Assembly: GCF_017814975.1 (NCBI RefSeq)
Contig: NZ_JAGIQA010000034.1
Coordinates: forward strand, 1-64,000
Source: Cupriavidus consociatus
GTDB taxonomy: Bacteria; Pseudomonadota; Gammaproteobacteria; Burkholderiales; Burkholderiaceae
DNA: 64,000 nucleotides
Direction: 5' to 3'
Under the pieces are notes generated by a model. It was not told where the DNA came from. It saw only the letters and a program-made list of their open reading frames with translations, and made no database searches. The first letter of the stretch is position 1, and the number at the start of each line of letters is the position of its first letter. Of the stretch, positions 24,027 through 32,197 are shown one piece after another. Position numbers and translations under genes: made by a program.

Positions 24027-24691
24027 CGCAAAGCAACGGGGACCAGCCGGAGGCAGTCATTACAGGCGGGGCCGATGACATGGACACGCCCGCGGCGCCA
24101 GCCACGCCGGCGCGCAAGCGCCCGCGCCCGGGCGAGCGCCGCGTCCAGATCCTGCAGACGCTGGCGACCATGCTCGAGCATCCGCGCGGGGAAAAGATCA
24201 CCACCGCGGCGCTGGCCGCGCGCCTGAGCGTGTCCGAGGCGGCGCTGTACCGCCACTTCGCCAGCAAGGCGCAGATGTACGAGGGTTTGATCGGCTTTAT
24301 CGAGCAGACCGTGTTCGGCCTGATCAACCAGATCGCGGACAAGGAAGAGCACGGCCTGCGCCAGGCGCATGCGATCGTGCGCATGCTGCTGTCGTTCGCC
24401 GAGAAGAACCCGGGCATGACGCGCGTGCTGACCGGCGAGGCGCTGGTGGGCGAGCACGAGCGGCTGCAGGAACGCATCAATCAGGTGGTGGACCGCATCG
24501 AGGCCTCGCTGCGCCAGTGCCTGAAGGTGGCGGTGACGCAGGCCGAGTTCCCGGTGGAGGCCGATATCCCGGCGCGAGCGGCGCTGATCATGGCGACGGT
24601 GCAGGGCCAGTGGCACCGCTATGCCAAGAGCGGCTTCCGCAAGTCGCCGTCGGACCATGCCGAGGCGCATCTGCGCGTGCTGCTGGGCTGA
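24023..24691 (+). CDS. slmA: Nucleoid occlusion factor SlmA
   Basis: A 222-residue TetR-fold protein. The helix-turn-helix (ITTAALAARLSVSEAALYRHFASKAQMYEGLI in pattern) and the C-terminal RVLTGEALVGEHERLQERINQ helix match SlmA, which binds DNA and FtsZ to stop division over the chromosome. An Ala/Pro-rich N-terminal tail of about 35 residues precedes the domain. The argB-HAD-slmA order is seen in many Burkholderiales. Classified by family; a general TetR regulator is the less likely alternative. Confidence 0.9.
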   Translation: MTQSNGDQPEAVITGGADDMDTPAAPATPARKRPRPGERRVQILQTLATMLEHPRGEKITTAALAARLSVSEAALYRHFASKAQMYEGLIGFIEQTVFGLINQIADKEEHGLRQAHAIVRMLLSFAEKNPGMTRVLTGEALVGEHERLQERINQVVDRIEASLRQCLKVAVTQAEFPVEADIPARAALIMATVQGQWHRYAKSGFRKSPSDHAEAHLRVLLG

Positions 24692-24693
24692 AA

Positions 24694-24722
24694 CCGACAC
24701 GCCGGGCCGATTGCTCTATAAT
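24694..24722 (+). promoter_or_regulatory. Promoter of metX
   Basis: CCGACA, 17-base spacer, TATAAT. The predicted transcript starts a few bases before the riboswitch. Confidence 0.65.
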
Positions 24723-24729
24723 TGCCCGG

Positions 24730-24824
24730 TCGCGCCGATTTGATGACTGGCTTGCGGGCGCGCGGCAGCCACGGGGACCAAGGCACCACGGTCCGGGCTG
24801 CCACTATAAATGCGGCTAAAGAGG
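24730..24824 (+). promoter_or_regulatory. SAM-II riboswitch upstream of metX, with an inserted hairpin
   Basis: P1 is CGCGCC (24731-24736) with GGCGCG (24757-24762). Its loop has GATTTGAT and TTGCG. The downstream conserved strand is ATAAATGCGGCTAAAGAGG, close to the SAM-II consensus. The pseudoknot pairs TTGCG (24752-24756) with TGCGG (24811-24815). Between P1 and that strand is an extra hairpin: GGCAGCC/GGCTGCC with an inner GGACC/GGTCC (24764-24802). By family knowledge SAM binding shuts the operon off. Confidence 0.82.
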
Positions 24825-24898
24825 TTGGGTCGGCGCCCCATGTCACCACGACGATGATCGGCGCCGGCACGCGGAATCCCGCAAGGAATCCAGCGAAT

Positions 24899-24947
24899 CC
24901 CGACTTGGCTGCGTTGCTTCACACGCAAATGCCGGTCGGGTTTTTTT
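24899..24947 (+). terminator. Intrinsic terminator in the metX leader
   Basis: CCCGAC ... GTCGGG closes a stem extended by GGC/GCC and TGCGT/ACGCA, and is followed by seven T, all before the metX start. Its place between the SAM-II riboswitch and the gene suggests control by premature termination. Confidence 0.85.
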
Positions 24948-24975
24948 ATGCCCGTTCGCCGCGGGCCTGGATTCC

Positions 24976-26175
24976 ATGACTGATGTCGCCCTGCCGCCCG
25001 ACGCACCCCGCGCGCCCAGCGCGCCCACAGCGCCCTCCCTGCCGCCCGGTTCGGTCGGCGTGGTCACGCCGCAGCGCATGCACTTTGCCGAGCCGCTGAA
25101 ACTGCGCAACGGCACGTCCCTCGCCGGCTACGACCTGATGGTCGAGACCTACGGCACGCTCAACGCGGCGCGCTCCAACGCGGTGCTGGTGTGCCACGCG
25201 CTCAACGCCTCGCACCATGTCGCCGGCGTCTATGCGGACGACCCGCGCGACCTGGGCTGGTGGGACAACATGGTTGGCCCCGGCAAGGCGCTCGATACCA
25301 ACCGCTTCTTCGTCATCGGCGTGAACAACCTGGGTTCATGTTTTGGCTCGACCGGGCCGATGAGCGTGAATCCCGCGACTGGCCAGCCTTATGGCGCGGC
25401 GTTCCCGGTGGTCACGGTGGAGGACTGGGTCAACGCGCAGGCGCGCGTGGCCGACGCGTTCGGCATCACGCAATTCGCCGCGGTGATGGGCGGCAGCCTC
25501 GGCGGCATGCAGGCGCTGGCCTGGAGCCTGATGTACCCGGACCGGCTGCGCCACTGCATCGTCGTCGCATCGACGCCCAAGCTGTCGGCACAGAACATCG
25601 CCTTCAACGAGGTGGCGCGCAGCGCCATCCTGTCCGATCCGGACTTCCACGGCGGCAACTACTATGCGCATGGCGTCAAGCCCAAGCGCGGCCTGCGCGT
25701 GGCGCGCATGATCGGCCATATCACCTACCTGTCGGACGAGGACATGGCGGAGAAATTCGGCCGCGAGCTGAAGACCGACGATATCCGCTTCTCGTTTGAC
25801 GTCGAGTTCCAGGTGGAAAGCTACCTGCGCTACCAGGGCGACAAGTTTGCCGAGTACTTCGACGCCAACACCTACCTGCTGATCACGCGCGCGCTGGACT
25901 ACTTCGACCCGGCGCTGGCCTACGGCGGCGACCTGACCCGCGCCATCGCCCAGACACAGGCAAGCTTCCTGGTGGCGAGCTTCAGCACCGACTGGCGCTT
26001 CGCGCCCAGCCGCAGCCGCGAGCTGGTCAAGGCGCTGCTGGACAACAAGCGCCCGGTCTCGTACGCCGAGATCGACGCGCCGCACGGCCACGATGCCTTC
26101 CTGCTCGACGACCCGCGCTACCACAACCTGATGCGTGCCTACTACGACCGCATCGCAGAGGAGATCGGCGCATGA
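24976..26175 (+). CDS. metX: Homoserine O-acyltransferase MetX
   Basis: A 399-residue alpha/beta-fold acyltransferase activating homoserine for methionine synthesis. The nucleophile elbow is VMGGSLGGMQ, oxyanion residues lie in VCHALNASHH, and the late acid and His are in the SYAEIDAPHGHDAFLL region. GSCFGSTGPMSVNP is typical of MetX. In Burkholderiales MetX enzymes are often succinyl- rather than acetyltransferases; the donor cannot be decided by eye. It is behind a SAM-II riboswitch and overlaps metW by four bases. Confidence 0.95.
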   Translation: MTDVALPPDAPRAPSAPTAPSLPPGSVGVVTPQRMHFAEPLKLRNGTSLAGYDLMVETYGTLNAARSNAVLVCHALNASHHVAGVYADDPRDLGWWDNMVGPGKALDTNRFFVIGVNNLGSCFGSTGPMSVNPATGQPYGAAFPVVTVEDWVNAQARVADAFGITQFAAVMGGSLGGMQALAWSLMYPDRLRHCIVVASTPKLSAQNIAFNEVARSAILSDPDFHGGNYYAHGVKPKRGLRVARMIGHITYLSDEDMAEKFGRELKTDDIRFSFDVEFQVESYLRYQGDKFAEYFDANTYLLITRALDYFDPALAYGGDLTRAIAQTQASFLVASFSTDWRFAPSRSRELVKALLDNKRPVSYAEIDAPHGHDAFLLDDPRYHNLMRAYYDRIAEEIGA

Positions 26176-26783
26176 ACGCCCTGGCCAATCCCAATATCCT
26201 GGCGCTGCGCCCCGACTTCCGCGCGATCGCGCGCTGGATCGAACCCAACTCCACGGTGCTCGACCTTGGCTGCGGCGACGGCAGCCTGCTGCGTGTGCTG
26301 CAGGACGAGCTCGATGTGCAGGCCTATGGCATCGAGATACGCGACGAAGGCGTGCTGGCGTGCGCGCAGAAGGGGGTGCATGTCATCCAGCAGAACCTGG
26401 AGGGCGGGCTGGCGCTGTTCGAGGACAAGAGCTTCGACACGGTGATCCTGTCGCAGACGCTGCAGACCATCCACAACACCGCGCAGGTGCTGCGCGACAC
26501 GCTGCGGGTGGGGCGCGAATGCATTGTGTCGTTTCCCAACTTCGGCTACTGGCCGCACCGGCTGTCGGTGTTCCGCGGGCGCATGCCGGTGTCGGAATCG
26601 CTGCCTTACCAGTGGTACAACACGCCCAACGTGCGCGTGCTGACCATCAGCGATTTCGAGGAACTGGCGCCCACGGTCGGCCTGCGCGTCATCGACCGCG
26701 TGGTGATGCACGAGGGCATCACCGTGAACTGGGGCGTCAACTGGCGCGGCAGCCTGGCGGTGTACCGGGTCTGCGCCGCCTGA
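26172..26783 (+). CDS. metW: Methionine biosynthesis protein MetW
   Basis: A 203-residue methyltransferase-fold protein: VLDLGCGDGSLLRVL is the SAM-binding motif I, with VILSQTLQTIHNT and the FPNFGYWPHRL signature of MetW. It acts with MetX in homoserine acylation. Its ATG overlaps the metX stop (ATGA), so both are coupled under the SAM-II leader. Confidence 0.95.
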   Translation: MNALANPNILALRPDFRAIARWIEPNSTVLDLGCGDGSLLRVLQDELDVQAYGIEIRDEGVLACAQKGVHVIQQNLEGGLALFEDKSFDTVILSQTLQTIHNTAQVLRDTLRVGRECIVSFPNFGYWPHRLSVFRGRMPVSESLPYQWYNTPNVRVLTISDFEELAPTVGLRVIDRVVMHEGITVNWGVNWRGSLAVYRVCAA

Positions 26784-26811
26784 CCTCGCATGGCGGGCGG
26801 CGCCCGCCTCC

Positions 26812-27240
26812 TTATTGCGGCAGCGCGCCGGCCTCATACTGCGCCGCATACTCTGCCGATGGCGGAATCGGCTTGATCACGTCGATCAGCACGCCGTTGG
26901 GATCGGCGGTGATGAAATGCCGCTGGCCGAACGCCTCGTCGCGCAGCGGCAGCAGGATCGGCAGCCCCGCCGCCCGCAAGCGGTCATGGGCCGCATCCGC
27001 GTCTTCCACTTCAAAGTTCAGCAGCAGCCCTTGCGCGCGCTGGCCGCGTGCCGGCGCGGGGATGGTCTCGTGGCTGGCGTCCAGGACGGCCAGGTTGACC
27101 GATGGATCGTCCGCCCGCTGCAGGTGCACATACCAGCCGCTGGTGAACAGCGGCACGAAGCCGAAGTGGCGCTGGTAGAACGCGGCAGTGCCGGCGACAT
27201 CGCCGGTCATGATGACGGGGTAGTAGCTGGTGACTTTCAC
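26812..27240 (-). CDS. VOC-family (glyoxalase-like) protein
   Basis: A 142-residue vicinal-oxygen-chelate protein with two beta-alpha-beta-beta-beta modules: YYPVIMTGDVAGTAAFYQRHFGF at the start and DPNGVLIDVIKPI at the end. Many relatives are antibiotic-resistance or dioxygenase-like proteins with unknown substrates. The start is a GTG with AAGGAA seven bases upstream. It is divergent from a TetR gene across a palindrome, so it is probably repressed by it. Confidence 0.85.
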   Translation of the reverse strand: MKVTSYYPVIMTGDVAGTAAFYQRHFGFVPLFTSGWYVHLQRADDPSVNLAVLDASHETIPAPARGQRAQGLLLNFEVEDADAAHDRLRAAGLPILLPLRDEAFGQRHFITADPNGVLIDVIKPIPPSAEYAAQYEAGALPQ

Positions 27241-27263
27241 GACGCGATTCCTTGTTGTCTAGA

Positions 27264-27308
27264 TACATACAGCATGTATGTAAATTGATATTAAGATACA
27301 GACTGTAT
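27264..27308. promoter_or_regulatory. Twin palindromes between VOC and TetR genes
   Basis: TACATACA, three bases, TGTATGTA (27264-27282) is a perfect 8-bp inverted repeat; ATACAG, one base, CTGTAT (27296-27308) is a second. Both share the TGTATGTA-type half site and sit in the 87-base divergent region, as expected for TetR autoregulation plus control of the VOC gene. Confidence 0.75.
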
Positions 27309-27327
27309 GTATGCAAGGAGAAACCGC

Positions 27328-27906
27328 GTGGCCCGATCCAACCGTGAACGTACCGAGGCTACCCGGCAGGCGTTGCTCGACGCGGCGCGGAGCCTGTTTG
27401 TCGAACGGGGCTACGGCGAGACCTCGACCCCGGACGTCTGCACCGTGGCCGGCATCACGCGCGGGGCGCTTTACCACCACTTCGCCGACAAGCGCGACCT
27501 GTTCCGCCAGGTACTGGCTGATGAAGCTGCGGCGGTAGCCGTTGAGATTGAGGCCGCAGCGCCCGCCGGCCTGGATCCCGCCGAAGCGCTGATAGCCGGC
27601 GCGCAGGCTTACCTGGATGCGATGACGGTGCCGGGCCGCACCCGGCTGCTGCTGGTCGAGGGGCCGGCCGCGCTGGGCCTGCGCGAAACGCTGGCGCTGG
27701 ACGAGGACAATGCCGCGCGCACGCTGCGCGAAGGGCTCGATGCCGCCGGCATGGGCGGGCAGGGCGAGGTGGCGCTGCGCGCGCTGGCGCCGCTGCTGTC
27801 CGCGGCATTTGATCGCGCCGCACTGGAGATCGAGGCCGGTGCCGATGCCGCGCGGGTACGCGAAGCCATGCTCTGGCTGCTGCGGCGGGCGCTGGGCAAG
27901 GACTGA
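27328..27906 (+). CDS. TetR-family transcriptional regulator
   Basis: A 192-residue TetR repressor. The DNA-binding domain is clear (RQALLDAARSLFVERGYGETST, then VAGITRGALYHHFADKRDLF); the C-terminal ligand domain is variable. The GTG start is chosen because AAGGAG lies seven bases upstream; an in-frame ATG 21 bases earlier lies inside the operator. Its stop abuts that of a convergent LysR gene. Confidence 0.88.
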   Translation: MARSNRERTEATRQALLDAARSLFVERGYGETSTPDVCTVAGITRGALYHHFADKRDLFRQVLADEAAAVAVEIEAAAPAGLDPAEALIAGAQAYLDAMTVPGRTRLLLVEGPAALGLRETLALDEDNAARTLREGLDAAGMGGQGEVALRALAPLLSAAFDRAALEIEAGADAARVREAMLWLLRRALGKD

Positions 27907-28821
27907 TCAGGCCGGCGGTTCGGTGGCGGTGGCGGCGAGGTGATCGACAAAGGCGCGCACCTTGGGCGGCACGTGCCGCGTCGGGGTGTACACCGCGTAG
28001 GCCGTGCCGATGTAGGGCTCGAGGATGTCCCAGTCCGGCAGCACGGTGACGACGCGGCCCTCGTCCAGCGCGCTGCCGAGCGAGAAGTCCGGCACCAGCC
28101 CGATACCCGCGTCGCCTTCCACCATCGTCATGATGGCCAGGCTGTTATTGAGCGTCAGCCGCGGCGGGATGCGCACCACCACGGCCTCGCCGCCGGCATG
28201 GTGGCGCAGCGTCCAGCGCTCGCCGAAGTTGCCATAGCCCAGATACAGGCAGCGCGCTGCCGGCAGCTCGGCCGGCGCAGCGGGCGTGCCGTGCCGCGCC
28301 AGGTAGCGCGGCGAGGCCACCAGCCGGTAGCGCACCTCGCGCAGCGGCCGCGCCGCCAGGCCGGGCGCCAGCTCGCGCGCGATGCGCACGGCCACATCCA
28401 GGCCTTCTTCGACCAGGTCGACCATGCGGTCTGCCAGCGTCAGCTGCAGGTCGAGGCCCGGGTATTTATTCAACAGGGCGGGCAGGCGCGGCGCCAGCCA
28501 GGCCTGCCCGAACGAGACCGGCGCGCTGACCCGCAGCACGCCATGGGGCGTGCCGCCGTGCTCCCCGGCCAGCGCGGTGACCTCGCGCGCGGCGGCGGTC
28601 ATGCGCGCGCAGGCGGCGTAGACCGACTGGCCCAGCTCGGTCAGCGAGAAGGCGCGCGTGGTCCGCTGCAGCAGGCTGGCGCCGAGCGTCGTTTCGAGCC
28701 GCGACACGTGCCGGCTGACGCCCGACGGGGTCATGCCGAGATCCTGCGCCGCGGCGGAGAAGCTGCCGCATTCGACCACGCGAGCGAAGACGGCCATCGC
28801 GTTAAGTGGGGTATCCGACAT
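27907..28821 (-). CDS. LysR-family transcriptional regulator
   Basis: A 304-residue LysR regulator. MAVFARVVECGSFSAAAQDLGMTPSGVSRHVSRLE is the winged helix of the DsdC/PecT-type subgroup typical of CrgA-like proteins, and the effector domain follows (VRIARELAPGLAARPL). It is divergent from an EamA transporter gene, with a palindrome between, and is therefore its likely regulator. No ligand can be inferred. Confidence 0.9.
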   Translation of the reverse strand: MSDTPLNAMAVFARVVECGSFSAAAQDLGMTPSGVSRHVSRLETTLGASLLQRTTRAFSLTELGQSVYAACARMTAAAREVTALAGEHGGTPHGVLRVSAPVSFGQAWLAPRLPALLNKYPGLDLQLTLADRMVDLVEEGLDVAVRIARELAPGLAARPLREVRYRLVASPRYLARHGTPAAPAELPAARCLYLGYGNFGERWTLRHHAGGEAVVVRIPPRLTLNNSLAIMTMVEGDAGIGLVPDFSLGSALDEGRVVTVLPDWDILEPYIGTAYAVYTPTRHVPPKVRAFVDHLAATATEPPA

Positions 28822-28845
28822 GCCAGGTCTCCGATCTTTGATTGC

Positions 28846-28866
28846 AGCTCAAATACTAATTGAGCT
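28846..28866. promoter_or_regulatory. Palindrome between LysR and EamA genes
   Basis: AGCTCAA, seven bases, TTGAGCT: a perfect 7-bp inverted repeat 25 bases upstream of the LysR start, a likely LysR binding site. Confidence 0.6.
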
Positions 28867-28931
28867 TTGGCGGGATTGTTGAGCGCACGGCATGGTGGAA
28901 CAATGCCGCCATTGCATTCCCGGAGTGCCCC

Positions 28932-29819
28932 ATGCCTTCCCCCCAATCCCTGCCCGGCGGTGCCTGGCGCATGGTCGCGGCCATGGTGCTGTCAGGCACC
29001 ATCGGCTGGTTTGTCGTCACCAGCGGACAGCCGCCGCTGGACGTGGTGTTCTTCCGCTGCATCTTTGGCGGCGCCGCGCTGCTGGGCACGCTGACGCTGC
29101 AGCGTGGCTGGGTGCGCATGAGCCGCGCGCAGCTGGGCTGGCTGGCGCTGGGCGGCGTCACGCTGGTGCTCAACTGGCTGGCGCTGTTCTCGGCTTATGC
29201 CTACAGCGGCATTGCGATTGCGACCGTGGTCTACCACACCCAGCCGTTCTTCCTGCTGCTGCTGACCTCGGCGATGCAGCGCGAACCGCTCCCGTTCGCC
29301 AGGCTGCCGTGGCTGGTGCTGGCCTTTGCCGGCGTGATGCTGATCACCGGGCTGGAGCACGGCGCCACCGGCGCCGCGATGCTGGCCGGGATCGGCCTGG
29401 CATTGCTGGCGGCCTTGCTCTATGCGGTCACGACCATGGCCACGCGCCGGCTCCAGCAGATTCCGCCCGGGCAGATCGCGGGCCTGCAGATGGTGCTGGG
29501 TGTGGTGATGCTGGCACCGCTGGCGCATCCCGCGGCCGGCAGCTATCACACCGTCACCTGGGCCGCGCTGCTGGCGCTGGGACTGGTCCATACGGGTGTC
29601 ATGTACACCTTGCTGTACGGCGCCTTCCAGCGGCTGAGCGTGGTGTCGATCGCAACGCTGTCGTTCGTCTATCCGCTGGTGGCAATCGTTATCGATGTGG
29701 TGGTGTTCGGCGTCGTGCTCGGGCCGCTGCAGGTCGCGGGCATGCTGCTGGTGCTGCTGGGCGTGGTCGCCAACCAGCTCGGCTGGAGCCTGCCGTGGTG
29801 GCGCCGGGCACAAGGCTGA
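28932..29819 (+). CDS. EamA-family (DMT) transporter
   Basis: A 295-residue inner-membrane protein with about ten transmembrane segments in two EamA repeats. The first begins VAAMVLSGTIGWFVVTSGQP and the second IGLALLAALLYAVTTMATRR. Such proteins export amino acids or metabolites. The ATG follows CGGAGTGCCCC. It is divergent from the LysR gene. Substrate unknown. Confidence 0.9.
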   Translation: MPSPQSLPGGAWRMVAAMVLSGTIGWFVVTSGQPPLDVVFFRCIFGGAALLGTLTLQRGWVRMSRAQLGWLALGGVTLVLNWLALFSAYAYSGIAIATVVYHTQPFFLLLLTSAMQREPLPFARLPWLVLAFAGVMLITGLEHGATGAAMLAGIGLALLAALLYAVTTMATRRLQQIPPGQIAGLQMVLGVVMLAPLAHPAAGSYHTVTWAALLALGLVHTGVMYTLLYGAFQRLSVVSIATLSFVYPLVAIVIDVVVFGVVLGPLQVAGMLLVLLGVVANQLGWSLPWWRRAQG

Positions 29820-29892
29820 TGCGCCGTCCGGGCCGCTTGCCTGCAGGACCGGTTGACCGAACTCCTGACTACGGTTAGTGTAGGCAGCTATC

Positions 29893-29904
29893 GAACGACC
29901 GTTC
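29893..29904. promoter_or_regulatory. Short palindrome GAACGACCGTTC before thioesterase gene
   Basis: GAACG, two bases, CGTTC, 17 bases upstream of the thioesterase start. The form resembles operators of TetR-type fatty-acid regulators, but it is short and no such regulator gene is adjacent. Confidence 0.4.
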
Positions 29905-29920
29905 TATTTGCTTCCTCGCC

Positions 29921-30769
29921 ATGACTGCTACCGCTGCTGCCCTGTCCGCCTCCGCTCCCGTCGCGCTGCATGCGTTCGACGATGCCATCGCCCTGGAGGC
30001 CGCCGGCGAAAATCGTTTTCTGGGCCGCACCACGCCGGCCTACTGGAACATGATCGGCCCGTTCGGCGGCATCACCGCCGCCACGCTGCTGCAGGCGGCG
30101 CTGCTGCACCCGCAACGGCTGGGCGATCCGATCGCGCTGTCGGTCAACTTTGCCGGCCCGATCGCCGAAGGCCCGTTCGAGATCGAGGCACTGCCGGTGC
30201 GGACCAACCGCTCGACCCAGCACTGGAACCTGACGCTGCGCCAGGGCGATGCCGTGGCCACCACCGCCACCGCTGTGTTCGCAGTGCGGCGCGAGACCTG
30301 GGCCTGCGGCGAGGCGGTGATGCCCGAGGTGCCGGCTGCCGACACGCTGCCGGCGATGGGCGGCTTCGCGCCGGTGCGCTGGCTCAAGTCCTATGACATG
30401 CGCCCGGTGCGTGGCGCCAAGCCGAGCGCCGAGGCCGGCACCGAGCACCCCGACAGCCTGACCCAGTTCTGGCTGCGCGACGCGCCGGCGCGCACGCCGG
30501 ACTTCGCCGCGGTGGCGTCATGGGCGGACAGCTTCTACCCGCGCATCTTCCTCAAGCGCGCGGGCTTCGTGCCGGCCGGCACGGTGTCGATGACTACGTA
30601 TTTCCACGCCGATGCGCCCACGCTGGCGGCGCTGGGCGACAGCCACGTGCTGGCCAGCGCGCAGGCGCAGGTGTTCCAGCAGGGGTACTTCGACCAGCGC
30701 GCGCAGCTGTGGAGCCCGGCGGGCCAGCTGCTGGCCAGCTCGCACCAGATCGTCTACTACAAGGAATAA
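29921..30769 (+). CDS. Acyl-CoA thioesterase, double-hotdog type
   Basis: A 282-residue protein with two hotdog domains in the TesB-like arrangement. The N-terminal one includes RTTPAYWNMIGPFGGITAATLLQA; the second carries VSMTTYFHAD and ends SSHQIVYYKE, close to the end pattern of TesB-like proteins. It should hydrolyse acyl-CoAs in the cytoplasm; chain length is unknown. It stands alone and converges on ampG. Confidence 0.82.
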   Translation: MTATAAALSASAPVALHAFDDAIALEAAGENRFLGRTTPAYWNMIGPFGGITAATLLQAALLHPQRLGDPIALSVNFAGPIAEGPFEIEALPVRTNRSTQHWNLTLRQGDAVATTATAVFAVRRETWACGEAVMPEVPAADTLPAMGGFAPVRWLKSYDMRPVRGAKPSAEAGTEHPDSLTQFWLRDAPARTPDFAAVASWADSFYPRIFLKRAGFVPAGTVSMTTYFHADAPTLAALGDSHVLASAQAQVFQQGYFDQRAQLWSPAGQLLASSHQIVYYKE

Positions 30770-30783
30770 GCGCAGGCAGGGGC

Positions 30784-32043
30784 TCAGGCGATCGCTTCGC
30801 GCGCCTGGGCTTCGTACCGGTGCACGGTGTTGCGCATCGCCCAGAGCAGCATCACGCCGGGTAGCGCCACCACCACGGTGCCGAGGTAGAACGGCGCCCA
30901 GCCCCAGGCCTCGACCATGTAGCCGGACGTTGGCCCGACATAGACCCGGCCGACTGACGCCAGCGCCGACAGCAGCGCATACTGCGTGGCCGAGAACGAG
31001 CGGTTGCACAGCGTCATCAGCAGCGCCACGAAGGCCGCTGTGCCCATGCCGCCGCACAGGTTTTCCACGGCGATGGTCGCGCCCATGGTCCACAGGTGCG
31101 GCGGCGTCACGGCGAGGATCCAGTAGCCCAGGTTCGATACCGCCTGCAGCACGCCGAACACCATCAGCGAACGGTACAGCCCCAGCCGCACCATCAGCGT
31201 GCCGCCGAACAGCGCGCCGATGATGGTGGCGGCCAGTCCCAGCGTCTTGTTGACGATGCCAACCTCGCCGGCCGAGAAACCGACGCCGCGGATCAGGAAG
31301 GTGGTCGACAGGCTGCCGGCAAAGGCGTCGCCCAGCTTGTAGAGCACGATCAGCAGCAGCAGCCACCACGCGCCGGGCCGCGCGAAGAAATCGCGCAGCG
31401 GGCCGAGCACCGCCTCTTCCAGCGAGCGCGGCGCGCGCGCGGGCACGTCGGGCTCGGGCGCCCACAGCAGGGTCAGGATGCCCACGGCCATCAGCGCCGC
31501 CATCAGCAGGTAGGTCTGCTGCCAGCCGAGCACGCGGTCGGCCAGCCACAGCGCCAGGCCGCCGGAGACCAGCATCGCCAGCCGGTAGCCCAGCACCTTG
31601 ACCGCCGCGCCGGCACCGCGCTCGGCCGGACGCAGCACGTCGGTACTGTAGGCGTCGAAGACAATGTCCTGCGAGGCCGACAGGAAGGCCACCAGCGTGG
31701 CCAGCGCCGCCAGCGTCCACAGCGCCTCGCGTGGCGGGCAGAACGCCATCGCGGCGATGCCCGCCACCAGCCCCAGTTGCGTCACCAGCAGCCAGCCGCG
31801 GCGCCGGCCCAGCAGCGGCGGCGTGTAGCGGTCCATCAGCGGCGCCCACAGGAACTTGAAGATATAGGCCTGGCCCACCAGCGAGAAGAAGCCGATGGTC
31901 TTGATATCCAGGCCCTCGACCGTCATCCAGGCCTGCAGCGTGCCGGAGGTGAGCGCCAGCGGCAGCCCGGAGGCAAAGCCCAGGGTCAGCATGGCGCCGA
32001 TGCGGCGGTTGCGGAAGATATCGAGATAGGCCTGGAAAGTCAT
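30784..32043 (-). CDS. ampG: AmpG-type muropeptide permease (MFS)
   Basis: A 419-residue MFS transporter with about twelve transmembrane segments. MTFQAYLDIFRNRRIGAML and GFASGLPLALTSGTLQAWM are AmpG marks, as is FLWAPLMDRYTPPLLGRRRGW. AmpG imports anhydromuropeptides from the periplasm for wall recycling. Longer in-frame upstream sequence runs across the divergent M48 promoter and is not counted. Confidence 0.9.
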   Translation of the reverse strand: MTFQAYLDIFRNRRIGAMLTLGFASGLPLALTSGTLQAWMTVEGLDIKTIGFFSLVGQAYIFKFLWAPLMDRYTPPLLGRRRGWLLVTQLGLVAGIAAMAFCPPREALWTLAALATLVAFLSASQDIVFDAYSTDVLRPAERGAGAAVKVLGYRLAMLVSGGLALWLADRVLGWQQTYLLMAALMAVGILTLLWAPEPDVPARAPRSLEEAVLGPLRDFFARPGAWWLLLLIVLYKLGDAFAGSLSTTFLIRGVGFSAGEVGIVNKTLGLAATIIGALFGGTLMVRLGLYRSLMVFGVLQAVSNLGYWILAVTPPHLWTMGATIAVENLCGGMGTAAFVALLMTLCNRSFSATQYALLSALASVGRVYVGPTSGYMVEAWGWAPFYLGTVVVALPGVMLLWAMRNTVHRYEAQAREAIA

Positions 32044-32197
32044 GGATGCGCGGGGGATGGAGCGCCGCGCGGCTGCGCGGGCGCCGTGTATTATTGCATC
32101 ACCCGTTTGCCGCCCTGCCAGTTGCGCTGTGGCAGCTTGCCGCGGATCGCACCGGTCCGCCGCCACGATCCCCCTACTGCGCCCGAGGAACCGCAAA

